64,000 nt of DNA from Ligustrum vulgare (lineage: Eukaryota > Streptophyta > Magnoliopsida > Lamiales > Oleaceae). The notes beneath the pieces were generated by a model, which worked only from the letters and a program-made list of their open reading frames with translations, was not told the DNA's origin and made no database searches. A program made the position numbers and the translations under genes. The stretch's first letter is position 1, and the number at the start of each line of letters is the position of its first letter. Location: the NCBI GenBank assembly GCA_963555705.1, contig OY743187.1:16010133-16074132 (forward strand), written 5' to 3'. Below, one piece after another: positions 10,785-21,589 of the stretch.

Positions 10785-11494
10785 TAGGCATCTAGTGTAG
10801 AAATTATATTCTCCATGTGACCATGTGTTTCCCTCTCATTATCATGGGCCAAAGATGTTTGTGGACTAGCAATTCTCTCCTTCACTACTTCTCTACTTCC
10901 ACTACCGTTCCTCCTATGGAATGATGAAGTCTTCATTTGCTTAATATTAACCTTCTCTTCCATCTCATCTCCACTCCTATCTACCCACTCTCTTCTTCTT
11001 CTATCCCTTCCCCAATCTTCTTCAACTTCTCCTTCATTATCATCCCTCCTATGGAATGATGGACTCTTTATTTTTGTTATATCAATATTATCATCAATTT
11101 CATCTCCACTCCTATCTACCCATTCTCCTCTTTTCCTATACATGCCCCCATTTTTTTTACTATCCCTTTCATCATCCCAAACATCCATTCTGATTTTCCT
11201 ATTCAAACTCCCATTTTGTTTTCTAACTCCATCCCTATACACTATGTCCCCAAGATTATCCCTCATCCTTCTTCTACTACACATCATTTCTTCACCTCCC
11301 TTATTTGATGTACTCTCCCCTCTTGTTCCTAAATTTTCCAACTCACCCCCACTTTTCTCCATTTGTCTAGCCATGGTGGTCGAAAGATTTTCCAACAAGT
11401 ACTTCAAATCTTGAGTTTGAGAATTGAAAATGGACATGGTGTGCAAGTGTGAAAGTGTTCTCACAAGAAAATATTTCTCTCGTGTTTCACTCAA
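10784..11494 (-). pseudogene. Element A gag remnant
   Basis: An open 236-codon frame (MSETREKYFLVRTLSHLHTM; an internal Met in HTMSIFNSQTQ is an alternative start). It resembles the N-terminal, charged part of B's gag (RMDGSMSNIKMTIPSFKGR versus IKSPSFHRRDD). The gag core and zinc knuckle are absent. A segment containing EWVDRSGDE and PSFHRR or SSFHRR occurs twice, from a DNA duplication at 10910-11137. It ends by overlapping the protease frame at 10784. It is probably non-functional as a capsid protein. Confidence 0.6.
10910..11137 (-). repeat. Direct duplication inside the gag remnant of A
   Basis: Two copies of about 92 bp, offset about 135 bp, both beginning CCTCCTATGGAATGATG on the plus strand. 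They encode repeated WVDRSGDE-type peptides. Confidence 0.75.
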
Positions 11495-12320
11495 ATTTGA
11501 CTTTTACCCTCTATTGAACTCACCACTCTTTCCTTTTTCCACTCAAAAACTCCTTTCTCAAGTTCTCCAAGGAAGGTAATCAACTAAACCACAAAGTATA
11601 ATTCTTGTGAAGTTAAGAAATAAGAAGGAAGAAGGAATTTATAACAAGTAGGTACAATAGCAAGTGGAATTTATGTGCTTGCTAAACTCAAAAGGAACAA
11701 TATTTGTGTGGGATAAGATGCTAGGAACACAATTTCAACAATGGGATTGAATAACCACAAGTATTAGACAAGGCATAGATGTAGAGGAAATAAGCACAAG
11801 AGTGTAATTTTTCAATGAGGCAATTTAGCAAACACTTTGTACTCAATATTGAAGTGGCCTTGAATGTGGATAATGTGGTTATATGAAAACCCCCAACAAC
11901 TCAAATATGGCAAGGAATGAATGATCAATATTATCCAATGTATGGAGCAAGTGATATATGGGATATAATGTTGATAACTCAATCTCAATAATGGAATTGG
12001 ATAGCCCCAAGTAATTAACAAGTTATGGGCATTGAATAACAAAGCATTAATGGAGTATTTTTCATAGGGACAATTTATCAAACACTTTGAATACGCAATT
12101 TGGAAATTGTATGTTTTGTAGTGAATGAATATGGAATTCCCCCAATAAACTCACAATCAATATACCCAATACATGGAATCAACAATACACATGGGCATAT
12201 AAATTTCCCCCAATTTTTCTCAATTTTCGGATTTTTTTTTTTTTTTTTTTTTTTTTTGTATAACAACAACAAGAAAGTAAAGATAGGTTTACCAAATTAG
12301 AGCCAAGCTATGATACCAAA
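11495..12320 (-). other. Leader of element A
   Basis: This is the A/T-rich untranslated leader between primer site and gag. The plus strand shows two loosely similar halves (about 11760-11900 and 12010-12140, both with a GGCAATTTA-type or GACAATTTA-type segment), and a long T run at 12232-12257. No coding or RNA-gene signal was seen. Confidence 0.5.
12307..12318 (-). other. Primer binding site of element A
   Basis: On the minus strand it reads TGGTATCATAGC, a one-base variant of the tRNA-Met site used by B and G, two bases inside the LTR. Confidence 0.75.
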
Positions 12321-13012
12321 TGATGCGAACCCCTTCGGTATATTGACCGAAAATTTCCACAACAATTTTAATACCAACCCAAGAAAGCTAAAGTGGTAAA
12401 ATAAGCGATAAACACCTTAACCCAAGTTTAAATCTAACCCAAAATTCAAGGATTAACAAACCCTAGCCCAATGGGTATCAATCAAACAAATTCCAAGGTG
12501 GCGAAAATCAACAACAAACACAAGAATAATAATACCCTAGATTTAGTTGAAGAAATTCCAAGGATAATACAAGAATAAAGGAGGTTAACCTTACCTCAAG
12601 GAGTCTCTCTTCAGACCAAGCTCAAATGAACTACCAAGTTAATGTTTAAAAATGACAAGAAATGTGTATAAAATGTACAAAATGGGAAAAATGTGTAATT
12701 TCAGAAATTGCAACAAAAACCCCGTTTTTGTGAAACGGAGTGTTTCGGTCGACAGAAATTATTTTGGTCGATAACATGGTCGACCGAAATGGGACTTTTG
12801 ATCGACCAAGCCTCATCCGAACGCGACTGAGGCTGCCTTCAAAAAATCTCTGCAGACTTTCAGTCATCCGGAATGACTTTCGATCGACCGAAATTGGCTG
12901 AGTCCAATTTCTTCTTCTTTTTGGCTCCAAATTTATTCTCGGCTTGCGTTTCTTGACATTAATTACTTTTTTAGCATCGAATCTTGAACCTCCTTGGCAT
13001 CGGATCTCGTCA
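12321..13012 (-). repeat. 5' LTR of element A
   Basis: The inner end is TGATGCGAACCCC, just outside the primer site. The outer end is placed at 13012 because the minus strand there reads TGACGAGATCC, matching the start of the LTRs of B and G (TGATGTGATCC). It carries imperfect GGTCGACC palindromes (12743-12895), and a 139-codon minus-strand frame may be a relic of an LTR-coded C-terminus. The outer border is an inference. Confidence 0.55.
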
Positions 13013-13577
13013 TGGGTCCCACAGGCTTGCGCATCGAGGTTGCATGCCGTAAAAGGTGTTGGCAAGACTATTTACGGTGTACATTTTAGCAGGCCGTAAA
13101 ATGTATTGGTAAGACAATTTACAGCGTGCATTAAATGAAGCATAATAAAATATGACCCATGCAAGAGTTTGACTCTTTCTCCTTAAGACGATAATGCCCT
13201 GCACTGCTGTCTATCTTCTGACACTCGTGTCTCAAGATACAACGACCTTGACTCTTAATAGTACCACTTCAAATTACAAGCCCAACGAACCTAGTGATGT
13301 TTTGATCTCTCTAAACCAAAAGAGGACTAATGATTGTAATAAAATAATATTCAGGACCGAAAAGGATATTTCAGAATAGTGTAACAAGTAAAGGAATATT
13401 ATTTGCAAAGAAAGAAATCAAAATTGATTTTGGAATGAATAAAATCTATACTTGCATGTAGGTCCTCTCCTAATCTCCCCTTCAAATACTATTAGTACCC
13501 TTGGGGCCCAAACCCAATAAGGTGGTTCAATTTCTTCTACCTTTTCTATGTGGGATTGAACTTTTTCAACTTCCCAC
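13013..13577. other. Host spacer with a short inverted-repeat duplication
   Basis: No gene is visible. Two adjacent units of about 45 bp (about 13047-13135) each run from GCCGTAAA to TTTACGG or TTTACAG, so each can fold into a hairpin. The rest, up to the copia insertion, is plain A/T-rich sequence; the copia target CCCAC is at 13573-13577. Confidence 0.45.
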
Positions 13578-13727
13578 TGTTGTAAATATGTATAATTCTC
13601 TTACTATTGTACCAATATAGCATCTAGTAAATGTTAGGGACTTGAGTAGTAAATATGTAATATTCACTTCTTGTATATACTATCTTGTAAATGAAGAAAA
13701 AAAAAATTTCCCTTTCCATTATCGACA
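13578..13727 (+). repeat. 5' LTR of element C
   Basis: Starts TGTTGTAAATATG and ends TTATCGACA. It matches 18504-18657 except in the A-rich stretch near its end. Confidence 0.95.
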
Positions 13728-13740
13728 TGGTATCAGAGCC
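13728..13740 (+). other. Primer binding site of element C
   Basis: TGGTATCAGAGCC directly after the 5' LTR, tRNA-Met type. The leader 13741-14197 is non-coding. Confidence 0.9.
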
Positions 13741-14197
13741 AACAAAACCCTAGCTTCCATTTCCTTCCACACCTGCTGCTTCCGGCCTGACCAGTTGCTT
13801 TCCGGCCCATCACCGCGCCCCCGACGACCTACCAAGACGCCGACGACGCCATAGCAACCTTGGAACCCTTTTTTTCGTGATTTTTGGGACCGCACGACCC
13901 TGCCTGCGCATTTTTCCGCGTTTTTTTTCTTCGTGCCTCTTCCCTGTGCAACTACAGAGTCGTGGGCGACTCTGGTGGTCAGCTCCGGCACCATCTCCGG
14001 TCAGCTCCGGTAGAATTCTGTTTTAGCTCAGTGAGCTCTTTTTCAGCTAAGCATTACCTTCTTTTGTCTTGTTTTATGTGGGAATTACTCTTTATTGAGA
14101 AATAGGTAGTTCTTTGATTGAGTTGGAAGGGACACTACCTACATTGTAAAATCCTTTGAGTGTTGGTTGGTTTTTTACTGTTATTTAGAATTGAAAA

Positions 14198-17100
14198 ATG
14201 GCTGAGAACAAGATTGTGACATCATTAGTTCACGAGACATCTTCTCCGATTCATATTAAGTTTGATGGAAAGAATTATCGTGTTTGGTCAAAACTTTTAG
14301 AGATGCACATTGCTGGTTGGAGGAAAACAAATCATATCTCTGGTGAGAAAACTGCACCGAGTAGTAGTGACCGTGACTATGGTGAGTGGGTGGCAGATGA
14401 TGCTATTGTTAAGTCATGGCTTATAAATTCTATGATCGACACTCTTGTGGCACATTTTGTTCAGTGTGATACTGCCAAAGATGTTTGGGATACGGTTAAG
14501 AAAAGTTACCTTGATGTCTCTGATTCATCACAAATTTATGAGTTAGTTAGAAAATCTTTCCAATTGAGTCAAGGGAAACGACCTCTTGTCACGTATTACA
14601 CTGAAATGAACTCTGTTTTCTTGGAGCTTGATTATCGTAGGCCAAATACTATGAAGTGTACAGTCGATATTGAAGAGTTAAGGAAACGTTCTGCTGAAGA
14701 TAGGATTTATATGTTTCTTGCGGGGCTTGATCATAATCTAGATCAGGTACATAGTCGCATTTTGGCGGAAACACCTCTTCCAACCCTGGAGGAAGTCTTC
14801 TCTATGGTCCGCCGTGAGGAACAACGGCAACTTACCATGGGGACTGAAAGCCACTCTGAGGCTTCTGCATTAGCCGCTAGAGGATTCAATCCTCGATCAA
14901 GTGCCCCTAATCAATCTTATGATATTTGCTCATTCTGTCATTTCAAAGGACACACTGTTGACAAATGTTTCAAGAAAAATGGGTATCCGGACTGGATCAT
15001 ACGCAAACAAGCTGAGAGGAAAGATTGGAGACCCTCTCAAACTAGTCATGCATCTACTGTCTCTACTCATGCTCCCGCTGCATCTCATGTTGCTTGATTG
15101 TCTCCGAGGGAAGGTATTTTTGGTTTAGCATCTATTTCTACTGTATCTAATTCTTGGGTTATCAATTCTGGAGCTACTGATCATTTCACTTGCAATCCTT
15201 CTACTCTTGATTCTCTAACCACTTCACATGTTCAGTATGTCCAGGTGGCAAATGGAAATTCTGTCCAAATTACTGGGGCCAGAAATGTTTCATTTTCACC
15301 TACTCTATCCTTATCCTTTGTCCTACTTGCTCCTACATTCTCTACCAACTTATTATCCATTAGTCAAATTACAAAAACGCTAGATTGTTATGTGACTTTC
15401 TCACCCTCTCATTGCATTTTTCAGGACAATCGAACGAAGATGACGATTGGCACTGGTAGAGAAAGAGGAGGACTATATTTTTTGGAGGGGACAAGGAAAC
15501 TGCAAAAAGAGACTGGTGATGGGCTTCAAGCTGTTAGTAGATCTTCTCCTAGAGACAAGATCCTTTTGTGGCACTGTCGACTAGGGCACCCGTCATTTTC
15601 TTATTTAGAACACCTGTTCCCAAATTTGTTTCAGAATACTCCTAGTTCTAGTATGCGATGTGAACAATGTATTTTTGCCAAAAATCATCTTGTATCTTTT
15701 AAAATCAGTCTTAATAGAAGTCAAGTTCCATTTACTTGTGTTTATACTGGTGTTTGGGGCCCTTTCTCTACCCCATCTATTTCCAGTAAAAAATATTTTG
15801 TTTCTTTTATTGATGATTGCACCAGAGTGTGTTGGATATACTTGTTAAAATCTAAAGGTGATGTCGTGCATGTTATTCCCCAATTCTCAAAAATGGTTGA
15901 GACACAGTTTCATACACGTGTTAAGGTCTTTCATTCTGACAATGGTTGTGAGTTTGTGAATCAAACCCTTGCTAACTTCTTCATGACTCACGGTATTCTC
16001 CACCAAACAACTTGTGGTTACACACCACAACAGAACAGTATAGCGGAGCGTAAAAATAGGCATATCCTTGAGGTATCCAGAGTTTTATGCTTCACTATGC
16101 GGGTTCCAAAACGTTTTTGGGTTGAAGCTGTGACAACTACCGTCTTTCTCATCAATTGTATGCCTTCTCGCATAATCAATTTTCAAACTCCCCTAATGAT
16201 GTTGTCAAGGTTTCATCCTATTCCTTCTGCCTTAAATATTTGTCCTAAAATTTTTGGTTGTGTATGTTATGTTCACGTGCATTCTCATCTTAGAGACAAA
16301 CTCGATCCTCGTGCCTTGAAATGTGTTTTCCTTGGTTACTCTAGCTCCCAAAAGGGATACAAATGCTTTCATCCCCCTACAGGGAAATATTACATTTCTA
16401 TGGATGTTGAATTCTGCGAATCTGAGTCCTTTTTTTCGGATGATGTGTCCTTGGTTCCACTTCAGAGGGAGGTTTATAGTAAAGAAGGGGAACAAATGTG
16501 GTTAGAAGAAAAGAAAGTTTGGAATTCTGGGGGGAAGGGGGAGTCCGAAGTTGAGAGTGATAGATCACCGAGGTTGTTCCAAAAATGCTATTCCAGGAGA
16601 AATCTAGATATTCCTCATACCCCAGCACTAGTTACTGAAGACACAGTTGGGCCCTCTTCAGACTTTGATAGTCCTCCTATTGATGCTACGGTGCCATCGG
16701 ACTCTTCTATGATTGAAAATGAGGTACATATTTCACCTCCTACCTCTCCTAACTCTATACCTATTTCTAATTCTAACCCTGCAGCTTCAGACAATATTGA
16801 CACCATAGGTAGGAGACATTCCATTCGGAATCGTAAACCACCTGATAGGTTGGGTTCTCAACATCTTCTTCCAATACTACCTTTCCTATCTCTGACTATA
16901 TCTCTTACCATCGTTTATCTAAGACTAACTTGGCATTTTCCCTTCAACTTTCTTCTGTTTCTATTCCTAATAATTTCCATGAAGCTCTTGATCAGCCTAA
17001 GTGAAAATTTGCTATGGTAGAAGAAATGGATGCTCTTCAAAAAAATTCTACTTGGGAGGTGGTCCCCCTACCACCAGGAAAGAGAACTGTAGGGTGCAAA

Positions 17101-18496
17101 TGGGTGTACTCGTTAAAATACAAGTCTGATGAGAATGTGGATAGGTATAAGGTTAGACTGGTTGCAAAAGGTTACACACAGACCTATGGAATTGACTATC
17201 AGGAAACTTTTGCTCCAGTGGCCAAGATGAATACTGTTAGAGTTATTATATCTTTAGAAGTCAATCTTGACTGGCCATTGAGACAATTTGATGTTCAAAG
17301 TTTATTTCTTCACGGTGATCTGATAGAGGAAGTGTATATGGATCCACCTATGGGTTTTAATCCTCCAGGAGGTAAGGTGTGTAAATTGAAGAAAGCCCTA
17401 TATGGGCTAACACAATCACCAAGGCCATGGTTTGGAAGGTTGAGTTGTTCAATGAAGAAGTACGGTTTTAAGCAGACACTGGCTGACTACGCCCTATTCT
17501 ATAAAAGAAATGATCGGGATATTACCTTGCTCATTGTATATGTTGACGATATGATTGTTACTGGAAGCAACCTCAGTGAAGTTCAAAGGCTTCAAGTTCA
17601 TCTGACCACAGAGTTTGAAATGAAAGACTTGGGTACTCTGAAATATTTTTTGGGCATCGAAGTATCACGATCCGAGCAAGGACTTTTCCTTTCCTAACGC
17701 AAGTATGTTCTTGATCTCTTAGCTGAAACTGGTATGTCAGCTTGTGCTCCTGTAGATACACCTATTGAGGTGAATCGTGGTCTATCTATCTACCCAGATC
17801 AGGTCCCTACGAACAAAGAGAGATATCAAAGATTGGTAGGAAAATTGATCTATCTTACTCACACAAGACCCGATCTCTCATATGCGGTGAGTGTTGTAAG
17901 CCAATTCATGCATAACCCAAGTGATCAGCACATGAGTGCAATTAATCGTATTTTGGAATATCTAAAGTCCTCTCCGGGCAAGGGCGTCTTGTACTCAAAA
18001 AGAGAGCATCTAGACATTGTGGGTTATTACAAATTCTGATTTTGCGGGATCAAGACTAGATAGAAAATCTACATCGGGATATGTTTCATTTGTTGGAGGA
18101 AATCTTGTTACTTGGAGAAGTAAGAAGCAAAACGTGGTTTCACTATCCAGTGCAGAGGCAGAATATCGTAATTTGCATCATGCAACTACCGAACTTACAT
18201 GGTTGAAGATTCTTCTTAGTGAACTTGGTTTTGGTCCAAGTAAGTCTATGTTACTCTTTTGTGACAACACTGCAGCTATTGAGATAGCAAACAATCCAGT
18301 TCAACATGATCGAATAAAGCACGTAGAACTTGACAGAAACTACATCAAAGACAACCTCGACTCCAAGAATATAGAGATTCCATTTATTAAAAGTGAAAAT
18401 CAACTAGCCGATATCATGACACACGGAGTGACTAGTGGTTCATTCTATAAATCGATATCCAAGTTGGGCATGTGTGATATATATGCACCAACTTGA
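14198..18496 (+). pseudogene. Element C gag-pol polyprotein (multiple lesions)
   Basis: Starts at ATG 14198 (MAENKIVTSLVHE). Gag covers about 290 codons with a zinc knuckle CSFCHFKGHTVDKC. TGA at 15095-15097 interrupts. The protease motif is INSGATDHF, so the catalytic Asp of the usual DSGA is Asn. The GAG-pre-integrase region has LWHCRLGHPSF. The integrase has VYTGVWGP where the family has HSDxWGP, so the first catalytic Asp is lost; HSDNG and IAERKN remain. One base is missing near 16852, TGA lies at 17002-17004, RT has YVDDMIVTG, and TAA is at 17695-17697. One extra T near 18026 shifts the frame again. RNase H (SSAEAEY) runs to 18496 (CDIYAPT). No functional enzyme set can be made from this copy. 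Confidence 0.92.
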
Positions 18497-18503
18497 GGGG
18501 GAG

Positions 18504-18657
18504 TGTTGTAAATATGTATAATTCTCTTACTATTGTACCAATATAGCATCTAGTAAATGTTAGGGACTTGAGTAGTAAATATGTAATATTCACTTCTTGT
18601 ATATACTATCTTGTAAATGAAGGAAAAAAAAAACTTTTTCCCTTTCCATTATCGACA
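18504..18657 (+). repeat. 3' LTR of element C
   Basis: Follows the polypurine tract. TG...CA ends, flanked on the right by the CCCAC duplication. Confidence 0.95.
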
Positions 18658-19160
18658 CCCACTAATTTATTTTGTCTATTTATTTCAACTTCAAGTGGCT
18701 ACCTTTGACCTTAATTTCTCTTAGTCAAAAGTTGGTCAAACAACTTTTATAACGACGAGAAATGTATCATCCCCAAACAAATTGAAATTCTAATTTGTAT
18801 AAATCTCATTGATAAACTTTTCAGCTAATCATGGAATTTACTTTAACCTAATTTCAAGAAGAGAAAGATGCATTTTCCATGTCTTCCAAAAAAAATTCTT
18901 GGCCTTTTAATAGTTGTTGGAATGTTCTGTAAAGTTTAGCATACTTCTAATTAGCTTTATAATTCGAAACCAAGGTTGTCTAAAAATCCTAAAAATTGGA
19001 AGTACGAAACATCCGTTGACATCTGATGTATAGAACAGAATGCTTTATGATTTATTTTGCCAATCATATTCTGCTAACTCATTTCTACCTGTAGAGTATT
19101 AAAATTGAACAATGTTGTATGATCAAAGGATGGAAACTAATCTCATCTGGTGCTATCATG

Positions 19161-19380
19161 TGTTAATAAATATATGGTTATTTTGTTTTATTTATTTATT
19201 AAGGGTAGAATAGTCTTTCCAGCATAGCCTATCTATAGTTTATTTGTAATTAGGTTTCTAATTAACTTTGTTTTATTTTTTCATTATGCATAAGGAACCC
19301 TAGCCTCCCCTTTTTCCTTTGATTCTTCTTGGTCTTTGTTTTCTTTGATTCTTATATTGTTTTGTCGAGATCATTTAACA
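19161..19380. repeat. Putative solo LTR or small insertion
   Basis: Compared with the other locus copies, the segment between CTAT (19153-19156) and CTAT (19381-19384) is extra. It starts TGTTAA and ends TTAACA, as LTRs do, and is about 220 bp. The flanking duplication is not clean because four bases (19157-19160) intervene. Confidence 0.45.
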
Positions 19381-20149
19381 CTATGATCCCACCCACCAGA
19401 TAATTTCTCTAGCACGAGAAACGAGAGCTGTATTTGATGACAACAGCTCAAATGTGCATCTTGTGGATCCCACTCATTAACCATGGTGTTGATGACATGT
19501 ATTAAATGAAATTGGTGTATAATAAAATTTTGATTATACGGATCTTAACTATTTTACAAAAGCGGATGCAATTCACAGTCCTGTCCATCGGTGATGACAA
19601 CTCATGGGGCCCCCACTGTGCGTAACTTCAGATACAAACCTCATCAAGGGCAGCAAAGAAAATGTGTGCAAAAAACTTAGGTGGCGTTCTATTTGTATTT
19701 TATTTTGTATTTTCATTTTCAAAAATGTTTTGTGTTCCTGTTTTTATTTTTGTTTTTAAATTTGCTGAAAATACATTTGGTTTGTCATTTCTGAAAACTG
19801 TTTTTGAAAATGAAAAGCTGAAATATAAGTTCTGTTTGAAATTTTGCAGAATACTACTTAAACTATTTTTAATTAATTTGCTTGCAAAATACTACTGGTT
19901 CAAACTCAAATTTCCTTTCACAATACACTGAAAACATGGTTACATGCAACACACTAATATGAGCATTAAGAGTCTATATTAACACAGCTTGGTCAGGTTC
20001 GGGATTTGAGGAAGCTCTAGTTCTATTAAAATCCAAAAAATGCAAGTTCTTTCAAAACCATCAGAGTCCATTTATCAAGGCATTTTTTGAAATATAACAA
20101 CAAGAATTCTCATTTGATTTTTTTTTTGTAATATTGATATTGAATTCAA

Positions 20150-20341
20150 TAAAACTTTATTTAAGCTTAGTTCCAAATTAGGATAATTCTCCAAAAAAAA
20201 AAAAAAAAAAAAAAAAATCTTTATTTAGACTTAGTTCCAAGTTAGGATAATTCTAAAAAATAAAATAAAATAAAAAATAAAAACTTTATATAAAGCTTAG
20301 TTCCAAGTTAGGATAATTCTTAAAAAAAAAAAAAAAAAAAT
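20150..20341 (+). repeat. Tandem repeat, three units
   Basis: Three copies of a unit of about 60-75 bp with CTTAGTTCCAAGTTAGGATA, each ending in a long A run of variable length. Confidence 0.85.
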
Positions 20342-21589
20342 CTCAGAACGCGTTTTGAACATTTTTTGTTGAAATACACACAAAACGCCCAAAACGAGGT
20401 TTTAGGTGTTTTGCGTACAATTTTTTTTTTTTTTGTTTTCCAAAATGCGGTATCGGAAATGGTAAAGAGAACGCGTTTTTAGTGTTTTCGAAAATAAAAA
20501 CAGAAAACGACCTCAAAACAGTAAAGAGAACATGACCTTAGATTTTGATGGTCATATTTAGGTTACAAAGACAAAGACTAATACAATTTACAATATCCGA
20601 TGTAGTCAGTAAAGTTAATTTTGATGAATCCATACAAAACTCAAATACTCTGTGTTGATACTTGATAGTACCTCATCAATGCCATTAAAAAAATGTAAAA
20701 CTAGTGGTTTGAAAATGAGAAAATGAGAAAAGATAATAATAAGCTTGATATTACTGTGACTAGAATCCCTTTTGAAACACAGTTGCATAAAAAATTCACT
20801 AAATTTTGGATGATTTTGCTTCAAATAGGAATAATTTCGATAAATATTGCAACTTTACTCGAGAATAGAGTATACAATTTGATAACTCAATTTTTTCCAA
20901 GGGAAAACGCATGAATGCAAAAAATCATTAAATTATGAACCAAAAAAAAAAAAAAGGAAATCCATTTAAAGCAAAGGCTTGTGAACTGCAAACAAAGGCT
21001 TCTAAACTTCAAAAAGTAAAGTGGCTTTGAACCGCAAACAACCCATGGCATTTCCCTATAATCCTTTCCTCTACATTTCTTTCATAATTTTCTATCAAAA
21101 AAAACTTTGGATTTCCTAAATTTTGTAAGTAGAAAATTTTCTGCTAATTTTTTTTTTTTTTTGGATCCAGGGTGATAAGGAAAGCTGTAAAATCAACATT
21201 TCATCATTTTTCTTTTGCTCAAATGTCGCCTCAGGTTTTGGCGTTTCTAGTGAAGAATGTTGATGCAGTGATTAATTTGCTATATGTATGCTGATGTGTG
21301 CAATTAGATTTGATATAATTCTATTTTGTAATATATGGTCGTTGCGTAATAAATGTGCAACTTGTCTGTACCTTTTTTAGTTGAAGTGTATGGTGCAAAG
21401 ACTGATGTCTAAAGTGTAGCAGGTGGTTCCGAAAGTTCTATATTAACACCTTCCAGAGCCACTCCAACTGCACAACAGATCCAGCCTGCTGATGAAAGTT
21501 TGAAGGATGGCATGAAGACAATATCTATGGCCGAGTAGCATTACACACCCTCAGCTTCAGAGAAGGAAATCAAAAAGAGGCACATATGA

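Larger units (their letters stand above)
2487..13012 (-). mobile_element. Element A: old, deleted gypsy element split by B (and by G)
   Basis: The minus-strand parts are 5' LTR 12321-13012, primer site 12307-12318, gag remnant 11494-10784, protease/RNase H/integrase remnant 10784-9632 and, beyond inserted element B, an integrase zinc-finger remnant 2703-2487. The frame reads logically across B once B and one AAATA copy are ignored, which proves nesting. The left end is lost at the element G insertion. The reverse transcriptase is deleted, so A is a defective derivative. Shared repeats of the VGxTTPEKGE kind between protease and RT show it is of the same lineage as B. Confidence 0.75.
13578..18657 (+). 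mobile_element. Element C: Ty1/copia retrotransposon, young but defective
   Basis: 5,080 bp, LTRs of 150 and 154 bp, primer site 13728-13740, polypurine tract TGAGGGGGAG before 18504, and a perfect target duplication CCCAC (13573-13577 and 18658-18662). Outside a poly-A stretch the two LTRs show no difference. The short LTRs and domain order gag, protease, integrase, RT, RNase H are copia. Short LTRs are seen in Ale-type and Ivana-type lineages, but I cannot fix the lineage. Confidence 0.95.
18663..21233 (+). promoter_or_regulatory. Unit 1 upstream region and 5' UTR exon of the duplicated J-protein locus
   Basis: It resembles 27040-29196, 34740-36840 and 59203-59738. Shared landmarks are the CATCTGATGTAT segment, a GTGCTATGATCCCA segment, ATTAACCATGG, and GGTGATGACAnCTCAT. 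It ends in a stretch like the 5' UTR exon of the intact gene (TGGATCCAGGGTG near 21160). It is taken to be the promoter side of the pseudogene at 25416. No open frame is conserved among the copies, so it is likely non-coding. Confidence 0.6.

Noticed and set aside
12646..13065. 139-codon minus-strand ORF as a gene
   Set aside because: It crosses the proposed LTR border of A and is rich in palindrome-derived codons; at most a relic of an LTR-coded pol tail.
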